Shown in pieces: positions 12,180-22,397 of a stretch of DNA of 64,000 nucleotides (its first letter is position 1; each line of letters starts with the position of its first letter). The translations under genes and the position numbers were made by a program. The notes below the pieces were generated by a model. That model did no database searches and was not told the origin of the DNA. It saw only the letters and a program-made list of their open reading frames with translations. The DNA comes from Cryptomeria japonica (taxonomy: Eukaryota > Streptophyta > Pinopsida > Cupressales > Cupressaceae). Where the stretch lies: positions 574,952,263 to 575,016,262 of the forward strand of contig NC_081410.1 in assembly GCF_030272615.1 (NCBI RefSeq), given 5' to 3'.

Positions 12180-13400
12180 ATGATTAAAGATGTCTTCTTT
12201 TTCCCATGTGGCATCCTTCATAGGTATATTCTTCCACTTGACCAAATATTCTAGAATATCTTTATTTCTTAACTTTCTCTCTCATATCAATAATGGCTTT
12301 AGGCTCTAAAATTAATCTACCCTCATCATCAAGTGGAGGCAATTTTGGACAAGGTGTGATATGTTGTTCCAGGATTTTCTTGAGGTGAGATACATGAAAG
12401 ACATCATGAATTTTACTATTTCCTGGTATCTACAACTTGTAAGCTTTCTCTCCTATTCTTTGTGTAATCTTATAAGGTCCATAGAATTATGGCTTGAGAT
12501 TCTCCACACCACTTCCCTTGTGATAAGATTGATTATAAGGTTGTAACCTTAAGAAAACCAAGTCACCAAATTCAAATGTTTTTTGTACCGTGTGGCAATC
12601 AACATATATCTTTTGCTAATTTTGAGCTTTTTGTAAATTTTCTTTGAGAGTATTCAAAATATCCATACTTTGTCGCACCAAGTCTAGTTCCAAGGACTTT
12701 GCTTTGTATGAGAATCAAATCCCCAAATGAGAATGCCTTGTAACCACATAGTGCTTTGAAGGAATTCATTCCAATTGACATATGGTGAGTGTAGTAACAT
12801 AATTTATTAAATACCCCTCAAGCCATTTGTTCACTATTTTTGTTTGTCCATCCATTTGTGGGTAGTAGCTAGTGCTTGGGGTTAATCCTGTTCCAATCAA
12901 ATGAAAGAGTTCTTGCCAGAATAAACTAATAAATCTATTGTCTATGTCACTAACAATATTTTTAGGTAGTCCATGTAGTGTAATACCTCTCTAAAGAAGA
13001 GATCATCCACTTGTGGAGCTCTATATTTGAAATATATGGCTTTGAAATGAGCATACTTGGTGATTTGATCTAAAAAGATATAATTCTTCCCTTGTACTTT
13101 CAATAATCATGTAATGAAATCCATTGAAATACTTTCCTATTTTTACTTTGGAATTGGTAAGGGGTAGGGTTGTAACAGACCAATTCAATTCCTATTGACA
13201 AGCCATACATTCTTTGACATGTTTTGAGACATCCCCTTTTAGAGCTTTCTTTGAAAATTGTTCTCACTTGTTTATATGTTTTGTAATATCCTTTATGTCT
13301 AGCTAGAGGAGAATCATGATATGCCCTTAGAATATTTTCTTTCATCATCAATTCTAGGACTAGATATATTTGATCTTTATAAAGGATGAAATCATCAACT
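12180..13400 (-). pseudogene. Gypsy A integrase with C-terminal chromodomain
   Basis: Broken minus-strand frames give the integrase zinc-binding region (13351-13100: AYHDSPLARHKGYYKTYKQV, and a degraded C--C in GCLKTCQRMYG) and a late integrase segment (12781-12599: MSIGMNSFKALCGYKAFSFG). Just before the LTR (about 12330-12180) the frame reads LEYLVKWKNIPMKDATWE, the signature of a chromodomain, which places the element among the chromoviruses. The protein would insert element cDNA into chromatin. The catalytic core is damaged by frameshifts. Confidence 0.8.
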
Positions 13401-13419
13401 ATCTTGTACCTAAGATCAT

Positions 13420-14720
13420 TTAACTTGCCTCCAATATCTCATTAGCCAAATTATCTTTAGTATATTCTGCTAATATAGAAGTTTTCCAATAAGGAGAAAT
13501 ATCTGTCATAGAGCATAAATGAGGCTTTCGAGACAAGGCATTGGCTATGATATTATTTCTTCCTTTCACATATTCGATATCGAAACTATAAGCTTGTATC
13601 TTGCTTATGCGTTTTTGTTGCCTATAATTCAAATCTCATTTTGATTTAGGAAGACCCTTAGATTGCTTGAATTTTGCCAATGCATGCATGATGGCAAGCA
13701 TTTCTTTGTCATAAATAGAGTAGTTCTTCTTAGAGTCTTTAAGCTTACGACTCTCCAAGGCTATTGGATGTATATTTTGCATTAATACTGCTCCAATGAA
13801 TGCCTTCACTTGAAGCATCACATTCTAATTCAACTGGGAGTAAGAAATCAAGGATGGCTAATATAGGATAGGAACTCATTAACTCTTTGAGTTTTGAATA
13901 AGATCCTTTTGCTTTCTCACTCCATGAAAATGCTTCTTTCTTAGTTAAGTCTATTTTTGAGGCAGCCAATTGTGAGAACCCTTTGACAAATCTTTTGTAA
14001 TAACTACAAAGTCTCATAAATCCTCTTAATTGTGAGGTCAATATACTATTGCCTTAGTCTTCTTCTCATCTACGTTGATGCCATGGGCATTGATCATATG
14101 CCGCAAATTCAAAATCTCCATTATTCCATACTCACATTTGGATGCCTTGAAAAACCGTGACTTATTTGTATGTTTTAAGTGATCCTCTCAAGTTTTAGTA
14201 TAAATCTATATATCATCAAAGAAGAACAAAAGAAATTTCTTTAACTACTTATTGAATACTGGGTTCATACAAGATTGGAATGTAGTTGGTTCATCAAAAT
14301 ACCCAAGGTGACATCTAAAGGCTGTCTTGTGAACATCTTCCTTTCTCATCCTTATTTGATGGTATTCAGATAATAAGTCAATTTTATAGAAATATACTGA
14401 TCTATCCGAGTTCATCAATGTTGGGAATAAGGTTGTGGTTCTTGATAGTCTTTTTATTGAGTGCCCAATAATTGACATGTATCCTCATAGAACCATCCTT
14501 CCTTTTCACCAATACTACGAAAGAGGCAAAAGGACTAGAGCTTGGTTGTATATGCCCCATATCGAGTAGTTCTTTTATTGTTTCTCAATTTCTTCCTTAA
14601 AAATTGTTAGATGATGATATGGTGTTGTAATGATGGGCTTGGAACCTTCCTCTAATTCAATAATATACCAAAATCCCCTATGAGGTGGTAGTTCTTGTGG
14701 AATATCACCAAATATCTCTC
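13420..14720 (-). pseudogene. Gypsy A reverse transcriptase and RNase H
   Basis: Minus-strand pieces show reverse transcriptase (14478-14245: FYKIDLLSEYHQIRMRKEDV, HKTAFRCHLGYF) and an FFDDIYIY active-site equivalent near 14225. The connection domain (14041-13745) has LRGFMRLCSYYKRFVKGFS. RNase H follows (13821-13420) with SIYDKEMLAIMHAL and GRNNIIANALSRKP. Several frameshifts and stops separate the pieces, so no enzyme is made. Order and spacing fit a Ty3/gypsy pol gene. Confidence 0.85.
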
Positions 14721-15039
14721 TATGCTTATTTAGAATGGGCTGAATATCTATATGAATGGCTTGTCCATTTGTAAATGAAACTTCATTAATAATTAAATAT
14801 TATGTTGCCCAATTGACTTTTCCCCAATGAAATTCTGTTTCCATTCTCTTTGCAGTAACAAACCTTGGAGCTCCATTAGAAAAACCTTGAAGAACCACTT
14901 CTTTACCCTCAATTTTGGATTTAGGTTCCATAGTTTGCTAATTCTATGTGAATTTCCTGAGTGTAGCCATTGTACCCCCAAAACTACATTTGTCTTCCTA
15001 ATGCTTACCAGATAAAATAATCACAAACCTTGTGCATAC
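14721..15039 (-). pseudogene. Gypsy A protease-RT linker, left part
   Basis: The frame 14981-14793 begins MGVQWLHSGNSH, equivalent to the LG--WL----G segment between protease and reverse transcriptase in gypsy elements. The gene is cut at 15039 by the 7.4-kb unit and resumes at 22398 across the CATAC duplication. Confidence 0.75.
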
Positions 15040-15905
15040 TGTTGACGTGTATTTTGTACACAATCATACATAGAATAAAATACCCAAGGGTACCTTATCC
15101 TCTCTTGAATAAAGTCTCTGATTGCTGAAGATGTCGCAAAAAAGGATCAATCAGGGTGACTCCAATGTTCTTTTATGTAGGGTCTCTACGTGTGGATAAG
15201 CACCAATGGTCGTTGTGATTGCTGTTTCATCAAGGGGCCTTACGTATCCGAATTGCAGGAACAAGATTTCCTAATACTAATGAATTCCAAAAAGATCAAA
15301 AGGGTAGGGTTTGCAAGAGATAAACTCTAATCTAATCCTAAGAATGACTCAATGCGGGCAGGACTTGGTAAGATTCTACCAACTTCAGTATTGCCATGAA
15401 ATAACAACTCAACTGAAATTGATGCGATCTTCTAAGGTAACAAATGATCTTTCAATTCATCAAGGATCATGGACACAACCACGAAGGCACATATCCAAAG
15501 CTCAATGATGATTGAAGGTTTAAGTAATTCAAGTCTCTCCAGTTGACCACACAAGGCGTTCCTACAATCAGTAAGAAGCTAGTGGTTTGGAATGCGAATC
15601 CCACCAAAGATCAAGCCCAACACTTAGTCCTTCAAACTGAAATACTACTTTGACTGAGAATGATTCAAGAAAGTAAACAACCATGAAGATAACCACAAGA
15701 ATTGCAATAAAACACCATAACTTCAATATTTTATTGATCTCAAAGCCATCATAAACAACAATTGTTTGAAATTCCTTCTTCAAAGCTCAATCTTGCTACA
15801 AAATAACTTGCTTCTCTAAAAACTCTAAACTCTAACTATTTCTTATTACTCTCTCTTTCTATTTCTAATTGCTAATTCTGATTACAAAATGAAAAGGAAT
15901 GAGGG

Positions 15906-15913
15906 TATATATA
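15906..15913 (-). promoter_or_regulatory. TATA box 2 of the 7.4-kb unit (probable LTR promoter)
   Basis: The minus strand reads CTATATATACC about 870 bp before the unit's 3' end and downstream of the ORFs. The related unit has a TATA box (37815-37823) in the same relative place. If the unit is an LTR, this would be the promoter for the element's genomic RNA. Confidence 0.55.
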
Positions 15914-16106
15914 GCATCCTCAATTACAATGAACAGTCCAGATCAAAAGAAGATCAATGGCCAAGATTATGACACCTAAACCCTAATTAGGGTTTATTAC
16001 AAATAGTCCCCTTTTTATTGAACAATATTAAATGCATAGCCAAATATTAAATTTGGCACAAAAACCTAGGAGACATAGACCAATGATAATTAAGATGCCA
16101 CATCAT

Positions 16107-18140
16107 CTATAACAACCTTTCTTCTAGAATCTTATTCCCTTTCCAATGCTCTTTCTTAGCATATGCAATGAATCTAGACACGATTCCTTCGATCTCAGCA
16201 ATTGGAATCTCGGGAAGATTCCTCATTCGTTCCTCCAAGTGGATGACCTGATCGAAATCCTTTAGAAGAGCAGTGTCCCATCCAGGTTCAAGTTCTTTGA
16301 TTTTCTCAATCAGGAGCATGGTAGCAAACATCTGATCCCGTTGCTCATCTGTAATAACATTCTCATCTTTGCAAAAGATGACCTTGACTCTTTCTTCTAC
16401 TTCTTGCAAATCCACATCTATCTCAACTTCAACCCTCCTGCCAAGAATAGTACATAATACTTCAAACACCTTGTCCTGGATCGGATGGATAATTTCTTCA
16501 ACTTGATTGCATTTGTTACTGATGTCCTCAAAAAGAACTTCCTTCATCTGGAGTAAAGTTGACCATTGGAGTAAACTATGAGGTCCCCCATCCATTATCT
16601 TTTCTTGTGCTAGGACCTTCCTTAATGTTTGTTTGATTACTTGCAGGACATGAATGATAACATCTTTAGTATGAGCAAAGGCGGCTATCGTTATCATTAG
16701 GTTGTGGATGATCTCAAGAACCTGGATAGCTCGACGAATGGTCTGCATCATTCTTGTTGCAAATTCAATAGCAACTGTATGGGATTTGTCAATCCAAGAG
16801 CTCATAAGCTGAACCAAACTCCTGACTCTCTCTGCCTCACCAACTGATTCAAGGGGAAGTGCCTGCACAGGAGATACTGCTGGATCCTGACGCCTTAAAG
16901 GCTGATTGAGAAGGCTAAAGTAGCCTCTCCAAGCACCGACCTCTCGCTCAAGCTTTCTATTCTTTTCCATTTCTTCTCTAAGCTTGTCCTTAAGTGCTTC
17001 AAACGAATCGGTTGCCTCATCCAACGTTTGCTCGGCTGTGAGTGGACCAAGCTCAAATGTCTCTACATCATATTCCTCTGCAAGGATTTCACCTTCATAC
17101 TTGTCCACTACTGGTGTAGCTATCTGCAATTTCCTGGATCCTATCTCATCTCTGATCATCTTGGACATCTTAGTGGCCTTCCTCCTTTCTGTCACTTCCT
17201 GAGAATTTCCAACAAGCCTTTCTAAATCAATCACATTATCTTCGTCCTCGATCACAATCACCCTTGTTAGTCTCTCTTTTAACCAATCCGGAATGGCAGA
17301 CCTTGTTTCTCTAACTTGTATCTCCTTAGGCAATGTTTCTTCTTCTCTGAGAGGAGATGTCACTTCGTCATCGTTCTTGTCTTCATGTAGCTCATTGACT
17401 TGGAGAGATCGGTTTGATGAACGTTGAGGTGCCTGTCCTTCTTCATGTTTATCGTTCTGTACCATTGATTCCATAGATTCCTCCATTTCAAGTGTCCTCT
17501 TCTCTTGTCGAGAAGATGTGCCGGATGAACGATCTCGATTGGCCTCTTGCTTCTTCTTGGAGGATTCCCTTTTCTCAGGTCTCTCTTTTCTCTTTGAGCC
17601 TCTAGGATGAGGATTACCCTCACTTACGCTTCGAAGGTTGCCTTCGCTTGTGCTTCTGGGATTAGGATTACCTTCACTTACACTTGCTCCTCCTTCTCCT
17701 GGCCTTTCCTCCAAAGTAAAAGTCATAGATATGCCTTGCTCTCTCAACTTTTGATGTTGCACATCAACCCATTTGCGAGTACAAGACAAAACTGGAGCCA
17801 TCAAGGCATCTAGATCCAAAATTTCAGGTTCATTCCAATCTAGCCTCACTGCTTTGCTTTCTCGGTCATAAGATGATTGGAGATGTCTGCCACTGTCCTG
17901 AGCTTGGTCGGCCACTCTGTAAATTTTGCATTTCCTGATGAAGTCTAAAGGCAATCTGGAATGCATCTTTCTTTTTACTTCAAGATCATCTGAGAGATTC
18001 ATCTCAAAGTCTTCCACCTGAGGTTCATGTTTGTATTTCCTTCCGTCTGTCTCCTCTATATACCCATAAGGATCAAAACTCCCTCTCAAGGCAAAGAATG
18101 AAAATGAATATAAAGCTAACTCCTTTTCTGCATCATCCAT
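16107..18140 (-). CDS. 677-codon ORF2 in the LTR-like unit, unknown function
   Basis: I do not recognise this protein. It starts MDDAEKELALYSFSFFALRG. Residues 154-178 hold three SEGN repeats. Residues 183-197 (KRKERPEKRESSKKK) form a basic cluster like a nuclear localisation signal. About 200-300 is polar and disordered-looking. About 385-405 (LKDKLREEMEKNRKLEREV) looks like a coiled coil, and 430-677 is predicted by eye to be mostly helical. No catalytic motif, zinc finger, protease or polymerase signature is visible. The frame is undamaged over 2 kb, unlike surrounding element genes. It lies 35 bp after ORF1 in another frame. That frame stays open upstream into the end of ORF1, so both may be one protein broken or joined by a frameshift. 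It lies downstream of its own TATA box and leader intron. Confidence 0.75.
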   Translation of the reverse strand: MDDAEKELALYSFSFFALRGSFDPYGYIEETDGRKYKHEPQVEDFEMNLSDDLEVKRKMHSRLPLDFIRKCKIYRVADQAQDSGRHLQSSYDRESKAVRLDWNEPEILDLDALMAPVLSCTRKWVDVQHQKLREQGISMTFTLEERPGEGGASVSEGNPNPRSTSEGNLRSVSEGNPHPRGSKRKERPEKRESSKKKQEANRDRSSGTSSRQEKRTLEMEESMESMVQNDKHEEGQAPQRSSNRSLQVNELHEDKNDDEVTSPLREEETLPKEIQVRETRSAIPDWLKERLTRVIVIEDEDNVIDLERLVGNSQEVTERRKATKMSKMIRDEIGSRKLQIATPVVDKYEGEILAEEYDVETFELGPLTAEQTLDEATDSFEALKDKLREEMEKNRKLEREVGAWRGYFSLLNQPLRRQDPAVSPVQALPLESVGEAERVRSLVQLMSSWIDKSHTVAIEFATRMMQTIRRAIQVLEIIHNLMITIAAFAHTKDVIIHVLQVIKQTLRKVLAQEKIMDGGPHSLLQWSTLLQMKEVLFEDISNKCNQVEEIIHPIQDKVFEVLCTILGRRVEVEIDVDLQEVEERVKVIFCKDENVITDEQRDQMFATMLLIEKIKELEPGWDTALLKDFDQVIHLEERMRNLPEIPIAEIEGIVSRFIAYAKKEHWKGNKILEERLL

Positions 18141-18175
18141 GGCTAGAGCATTAGGACATACCTCAACTGAATTTC

Positions 18176-19330
18176 CTAGTATGAAGGCATAGGAACTCCA
18201 TTTCCATGCCTGTGTCTGAATGCCTTCGCATAAGCTGCCAACCGTCTAGTTACCTCAAGTAACACTATTCTGTCTGTCGGATATCTTGGCAACATATAGG
18301 GAGGTGAAGGACATCCATGAACTCTAATATATGTAAACTTCTGAAATTGGATGAACCAAGCACCGTACCTCTTTACAAGCTCTTGTGTGTCTTGAGATAG
18401 CCGATTGTGAATCCCGCCTTGCAATGTCCTGGTGATGTTCATCGTGAAGGTATCATTGACCAACTTGTAGTCACTTCCTGGAGGATGATGCAAATGAACA
18501 TAGGAATCACAAACTCTGACTTCCCCGGGCCCTCTTGCGATCACTCCTCTGTGAGGTAGTCCTGCATATTCAAAACTCGTGATCAAGGCATATATGATGT
18601 ATGAACTCATGTGGAAAGACTTGGTAGCCTTCAGTCTTCTTAACTGCACGTCCAAGCAATGGCTAATCATTCTAGCCCAATGAATTGTTCCTTTTCCTTG
18701 AACTATCACTTGGATGAAGTAGAACATCCACTTCTCAAAATAGAAGGCTTGAGGAGCCCCTGTAACTCGGTTGAGTAATGTTATCAAATCTCTATACTCC
18801 TCCTGGAAGTCGATCCTATGTGGTGTGTTCGGAATCTTGCTCAGGCTAGGACGACTCTTGAGTAACCAATTCTTGTTGATGATGCTTAAGCAAGTGTCTG
18901 GATCATCTTCGTACATGGACCTGGCTCCTTCCAAACTTTTGTAAATCATATCTCTGTGCTCTGGAAGATGGAAAGCCTCACTTATAGCCTCCTCTGAAAG
19001 GTAAGCCAAAGCGTTTCCTTCCTTGGACACGATCGATCTTGATTGTGGATCATAATGGCGAGCACACTCGATCATCAACTCATGGCACTGGATTGCTGGA
19101 GGGAAGCCGGCCGCTTTGATAATGCCACTTTCAATTATTCTCCTTGCGACAGGTGATGGCTTGCCAACGTAAGGGACCTCTCGAAACTTCTTCGTACTGA
19201 AGTTTCCCAAGTTGGTATCTCCAATGTTGCTCCATTTTGACACGATCTTGGTCTCCAATTCTTCGTTCTTTTGATCTTCCTTCATGAGGGCTGGATGACT
19301 GGTGGATGCTCCTTCCTTTGGGGTCGCCAT
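18176..19330 (-). CDS. 384-codon ORF1 in the LTR-like unit, unknown function
   Basis: I choose the ATG at 19330 (MATPKEGASTSHPALM) over one 45 bp upstream, because an acceptor site (TTGTGTAG) ends at 19339 and the upstream ATG would lie inside the leader intron. Residues near 110-300 form a compact-looking domain with FHLPEHRDM, YFEKWMFYFIQVIVQGK, WARMISHCLDVQL and SFHMSSYIIYALITSFEYAG. The arrangement of these helices loosely recalls the putative plant transposon/plant mobile domain families, but I cannot confirm homology. It ends GVPMPSY followed by TAG. No gag zinc knuckle, protease or polymerase motif is present. The long clean frame inside an LTR-like unit suggests a real product. Confidence 0.75.
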   Translation of the reverse strand: MATPKEGASTSHPALMKEDQKNEELETKIVSKWSNIGDTNLGNFSTKKFREVPYVGKPSPVARRIIESGIIKAAGFPPAIQCHELMIECARHYDPQSRSIVSKEGNALAYLSEEAISEAFHLPEHRDMIYKSLEGARSMYEDDPDTCLSIINKNWLLKSRPSLSKIPNTPHRIDFQEEYRDLITLLNRVTGAPQAFYFEKWMFYFIQVIVQGKGTIHWARMISHCLDVQLRRLKATKSFHMSSYIIYALITSFEYAGLPHRGVIARGPGEVRVCDSYVHLHHPPGSDYKLVNDTFTMNITRTLQGGIHNRLSQDTQELVKRYGAWFIQFQKFTYIRVHGCPSPPYMLPRYPTDRIVLLEVTRRLAAYAKAFRHRHGNGVPMPSY

Positions 19331-19338
19331 CGTGACAC

Positions 19339-19527
19339 CTACACAACATTTCATAATGAGTAATGGATTTTGCAATATAGAAATATAGATTAAAATTTAA
19401 ATTCAGGAAACTTCATGATAAATCCTTAAATTATCATTTCCTAAATATAACGATGCAATTCAGAATTCAAGATTGAGGCTAGGACGATTCAAAATTCAAA
19501 ATTTGGACAAGGGAGATCTTGCCATAC
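19339..19527 (-). other. Leader intron upstream of ORF1
   Basis: The minus strand shows AAG|GTATGGCAAG (donor at 19527) and TTGTGTAG|GTGTCACG (acceptor at 19339), followed eight bases later by ATG. The related unit has the same donor and acceptor contexts (38582 and 38382), again just before an ATG. Conservation of both sites argues for a spliced 5' leader. No transcript data are available here. Confidence 0.65.
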
Positions 19528-19837
19528 CTTTCTTGAGAACTAACTCTAAAAAAGATGCAAAATTAGGAAATTCGCCTAGGCAAAATGAAGATTGGAGTCT
19601 TCAACGTGAGCTTCTCCTAGCAAATGCGCCTCCTTTATTAACTTCACCACCCTTGGGGTCTTCAACGCCTTAAGGGAAAATTCGCTCCACCTCTAACCAC
19701 AAACAAAGTTCGCACTCCTCCTTGGATGGAAATTTCGCTCCTCTCCTTGGATCAAAATTCGCTCCCTCTATTGCTTCTCCAAAATCGCATGTAACAATGA
19801 TTAAATGATGGTTTAAAATGCTTCAAAGTACCCCCTC

Positions 19838-19846
19838 TTATATAAG
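19838..19846 (-). promoter_or_regulatory. TATA box 1 of the 7.4-kb unit
   Basis: The minus strand reads GCTTATATAAGAG, about 310 bp before the leader-intron donor and about 340 bp after the last hairpin of the array. The related unit has CCTATAAAGG (38884-38893) at the matching place. It is a likely promoter for the ORF1-ORF2 gene. Confidence 0.6.
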
Positions 19847-20183
19847 CGCTCATCTCCTTATTCTCACATAGGCCGACTTAGAAAATAAGGCAAATAATAA
19901 ACAAAATTTAAATAAAAAGGAGGCCGACTTTTATAAAAGTATAAAAATATAACCCCAAGCGCTCTCCCTTTTTATTTAATTTAATAATTAATTAATTTAA
20001 ATGCCTTTGTAATTAATAATTTCGATTTTTTAAAAGGCTAAATCAATAATTAAATGCCTTATGTGCTATTTTTAAATGCCAATTTAATTAAATATTTCAA
20101 AGTTTTTATCGAATTTTAGCATTTAATGCAATTCGAAAGGTATTGGCGCCTAAGCATGGGAGATATAAGGGATACTAACCACA

Positions 20184-21943
20184 TCGCTCTGGTCCCTGGG
20201 AGAGGGACAGGAGCGCCTTAGCCAATTTGGATTGATTTTCACGTTCAAAGTCACTTCTTTGATGTCCAAACTGGGATCTTCATTCGTAACTTGGAGTTTG
20301 ATCTATTCAATTTTTTGAATGAATGCCTCTTAGAACCATTTTCGCCCTGGTCCCTTGGTGAGGGACAGGAGCGATCTTTACTTCTTGCCTTTGGTCTTCA
20401 CTTTCCACATTGCCAAATCGAGTTGTGAGGGCAATTGATGACCCTTGTTTGCTCTACGCATGCCCAACTTGTCTCCCCAAAACCAAATGAGCCCTTCTAA
20501 GGATATTCGCCCTGGTCCTTGACTGAAGTACAGGAGCGAATTTTGCATTTGAGCTCAAAATTGTCGACTTTTGACGTTAACTCCTTGTTCATCATCTTCC
20601 TAAAGACATTTGGGATCTTGCATGACCTTGCCTTGACGTAGTTTTTGAAGGGAACGGTTGACTCTATTGAAATCGCTTTGGTCCTTGACTGAAGGACAGG
20701 AGCGCCATTTTGTTCTTTGTGCGAACCCTTGATCATATCAACTTCCAATTGCCTTCAAAGCGAAAAACGTTGTTTCTTATTCCTTCTTGAGTCTTGCAAA
20801 CGATAGTAGTACTCCAAAATACTAGGCAATAAGGCAAATTTGAGGACTTCGCTCTGGTCCCTGGGAGAGGGACAGGAGCGCCTTGGGCAATTCCATCAAG
20901 TTCTCGGGTCATTTACAACTTCGTTCTCCTTTGAGGCATTCCAAACATCTTTACCATCATGTGCCTTGGCCTGGACTCAACCAAATTCGGAAGGGAATGC
21001 TAGATAACCAAGATTTCGCCCTAGTCCCTTGGAGAGGGACAGGAGCGAACTTGCATTTATAAGCTCATTTGTGTTTCGCCAACTTTCAAAATCATCTTTG
21101 ACGGATTGGTTGGGTTGCCTTTCCTTCATCTCAAGCTTGAAATTCGCCTTTCCTTGGTCCAAAACTTGTCCTTTGAGAAAATCGCTCTGGTCCCTTGGAG
21201 AGGGACAAGAGCTTCATTTGAAAATCGCCCTGGTCCCTGGGAGAGGGACAGGAGCGAACTTGTGTCTTGGGTAGATTTTCTCTTTCGTGGTCCATCCAAG
21301 TTATATTCAATGGGCAAAATTTACTCTACTTGATCTCTTCCCAATCGCAAAATCATTTAATCTTGCAAGAATAAGGCAAACTTGGTGTTCAAGCTCCGGT
21401 CCTTCAGTGAGGGACAGGAGCGAACTTGTCATCTTAGCATATTTCCTCGCTTGCCAATCACTTCAAATTATATTCAATGGACAAAACATGCCCTCCTTGA
21501 TCTCCTTGAATCAACAAATTGTCTTGGCCCTGCAAGGACAGTGCAACTTTGAGAAACAAGCTCTGGTCCTTCAGTGAGGGACAGGAGCGATTTTTGTCCT
21601 TAAGGTCAAATGTTCAACTTTTATTGCAAACGACTAAGTCTGGGTGCTCCATCATGTTGATTTCATCTCTTGTTGCGTCCCTGATGCTTTAGTTCGGTCA
21701 AAATGAGGCCAAAAATGCCCTAAGTAAGTCATTTCGCCCTGGTCCCTGGGAGAGGGACAGGAGCGATTTGACCTTAAACCTTAAAAAACTTGCCATTTTG
21801 AGTCTCAAAAAATCTTCAAAACCTTCAATCCATGCTCGATTGTATCTCCTGGCGACCCTGCACAAGACAAATGAAACAAGTCAATAACCAAGATGCATAA
21901 AATACCAATTTCGCCCTGGTCCCTGGGAGAGGGACAGGAGCGA
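20184..21943. repeat. Array of 12 hairpin motifs, about 166 or 176 bp apart
   Basis: Each 33-34 bp motif has the form TCGCCCTGGTCCCT-GGGAG-AGGGACAGGAGCGA with few changes. It is an imperfect inverted repeat, with 11 of 14 arm positions able to pair. Starts: 20184, 20342, 20507, 20673, 20849, 21016, 21182, 21225, 21391, 21557, 21734, 21911. Sequence between motifs is only weakly alike, so the hairpins are the conserved core of an old tandem array. The array lies upstream of TATA box 1, where enhancers of an LTR would sit. Confidence 0.9.
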
Positions 21944-22397
21944 TTTTACCTCTATAGGCCAAAATACCAAGAATTTAGGCTTTCAGTCACTTCACAAGGC
22001 ATAATTAGGTCATCTCCAAGGCCAGGGGTCAATTATCAAATCTTCCAAAATTTGGTCAAAATTCACCCGGACAAAATTGCACAATTTCCATCATTAACAC
22101 TAGGTAAAATTTGAACTTGCTTTCAAAACTCCGACTGGACCTAGATAGACACACCTGACATCCTGACAGACTCATCCTATTTCAAAATTGCAACCTACGG
22201 GAGGAAGCTCAATAATCTTCAAAATTTGACTGGACTTCGGCTTGAAAACATCAATAGGAAACCCTAAGGCTTAGCCCTAGTCCAGACGACTCACTCACTT
22301 ACCCAAAACCCTAAAAGCAGAGAGAAGAACAGGCAAAACCGGGCAAAAAAGAGGGGGTCCCCATTTTAATGGGGCGATGTGTGAAATGGTCACAACA

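Larger units (their letters stand above)
15040..22397 (-). mobile_element. 7.4-kb LTR-like unit carrying its own gene in the U3 region
   Basis: The unit begins TGTTGACG on the plus strand and ends CACAACA. It is flanked by CATAC at 15035-15039 and again at 22398-22402, a perfect 5-bp target-site duplication. It has no terminal direct repeats, so it has the form of one very large LTR. Minus-strand order: TGTTGTGACC start, hairpin array (21943-20184), TATA box (19838-19846), leader intron (19527-19339), two long ORFs (19330-16107), second TATA box (15906-15913), and about 850 bp to the end. A shorter relative with the same order lies at 36959-41442. A solo-LTR origin is my inference. No internal region of this family is in the window. 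Confidence 0.8.

Noticed and set aside
16107-19330. A gag-pol region for the ORF pair
   Set aside because: Neither ORF has a zinc knuckle, protease, reverse transcriptase, RNase H or integrase motif, and there are no LTRs on both sides of the pair.
20184-21943. Regular 33-bp repeats that look like a CRISPR array
   Set aside because: Spacers are about 130 bp and partly related to each other, the repeats are degenerate, and the array lies inside a plant LTR-like unit. There are no cas genes, and the host is a eukaryote.
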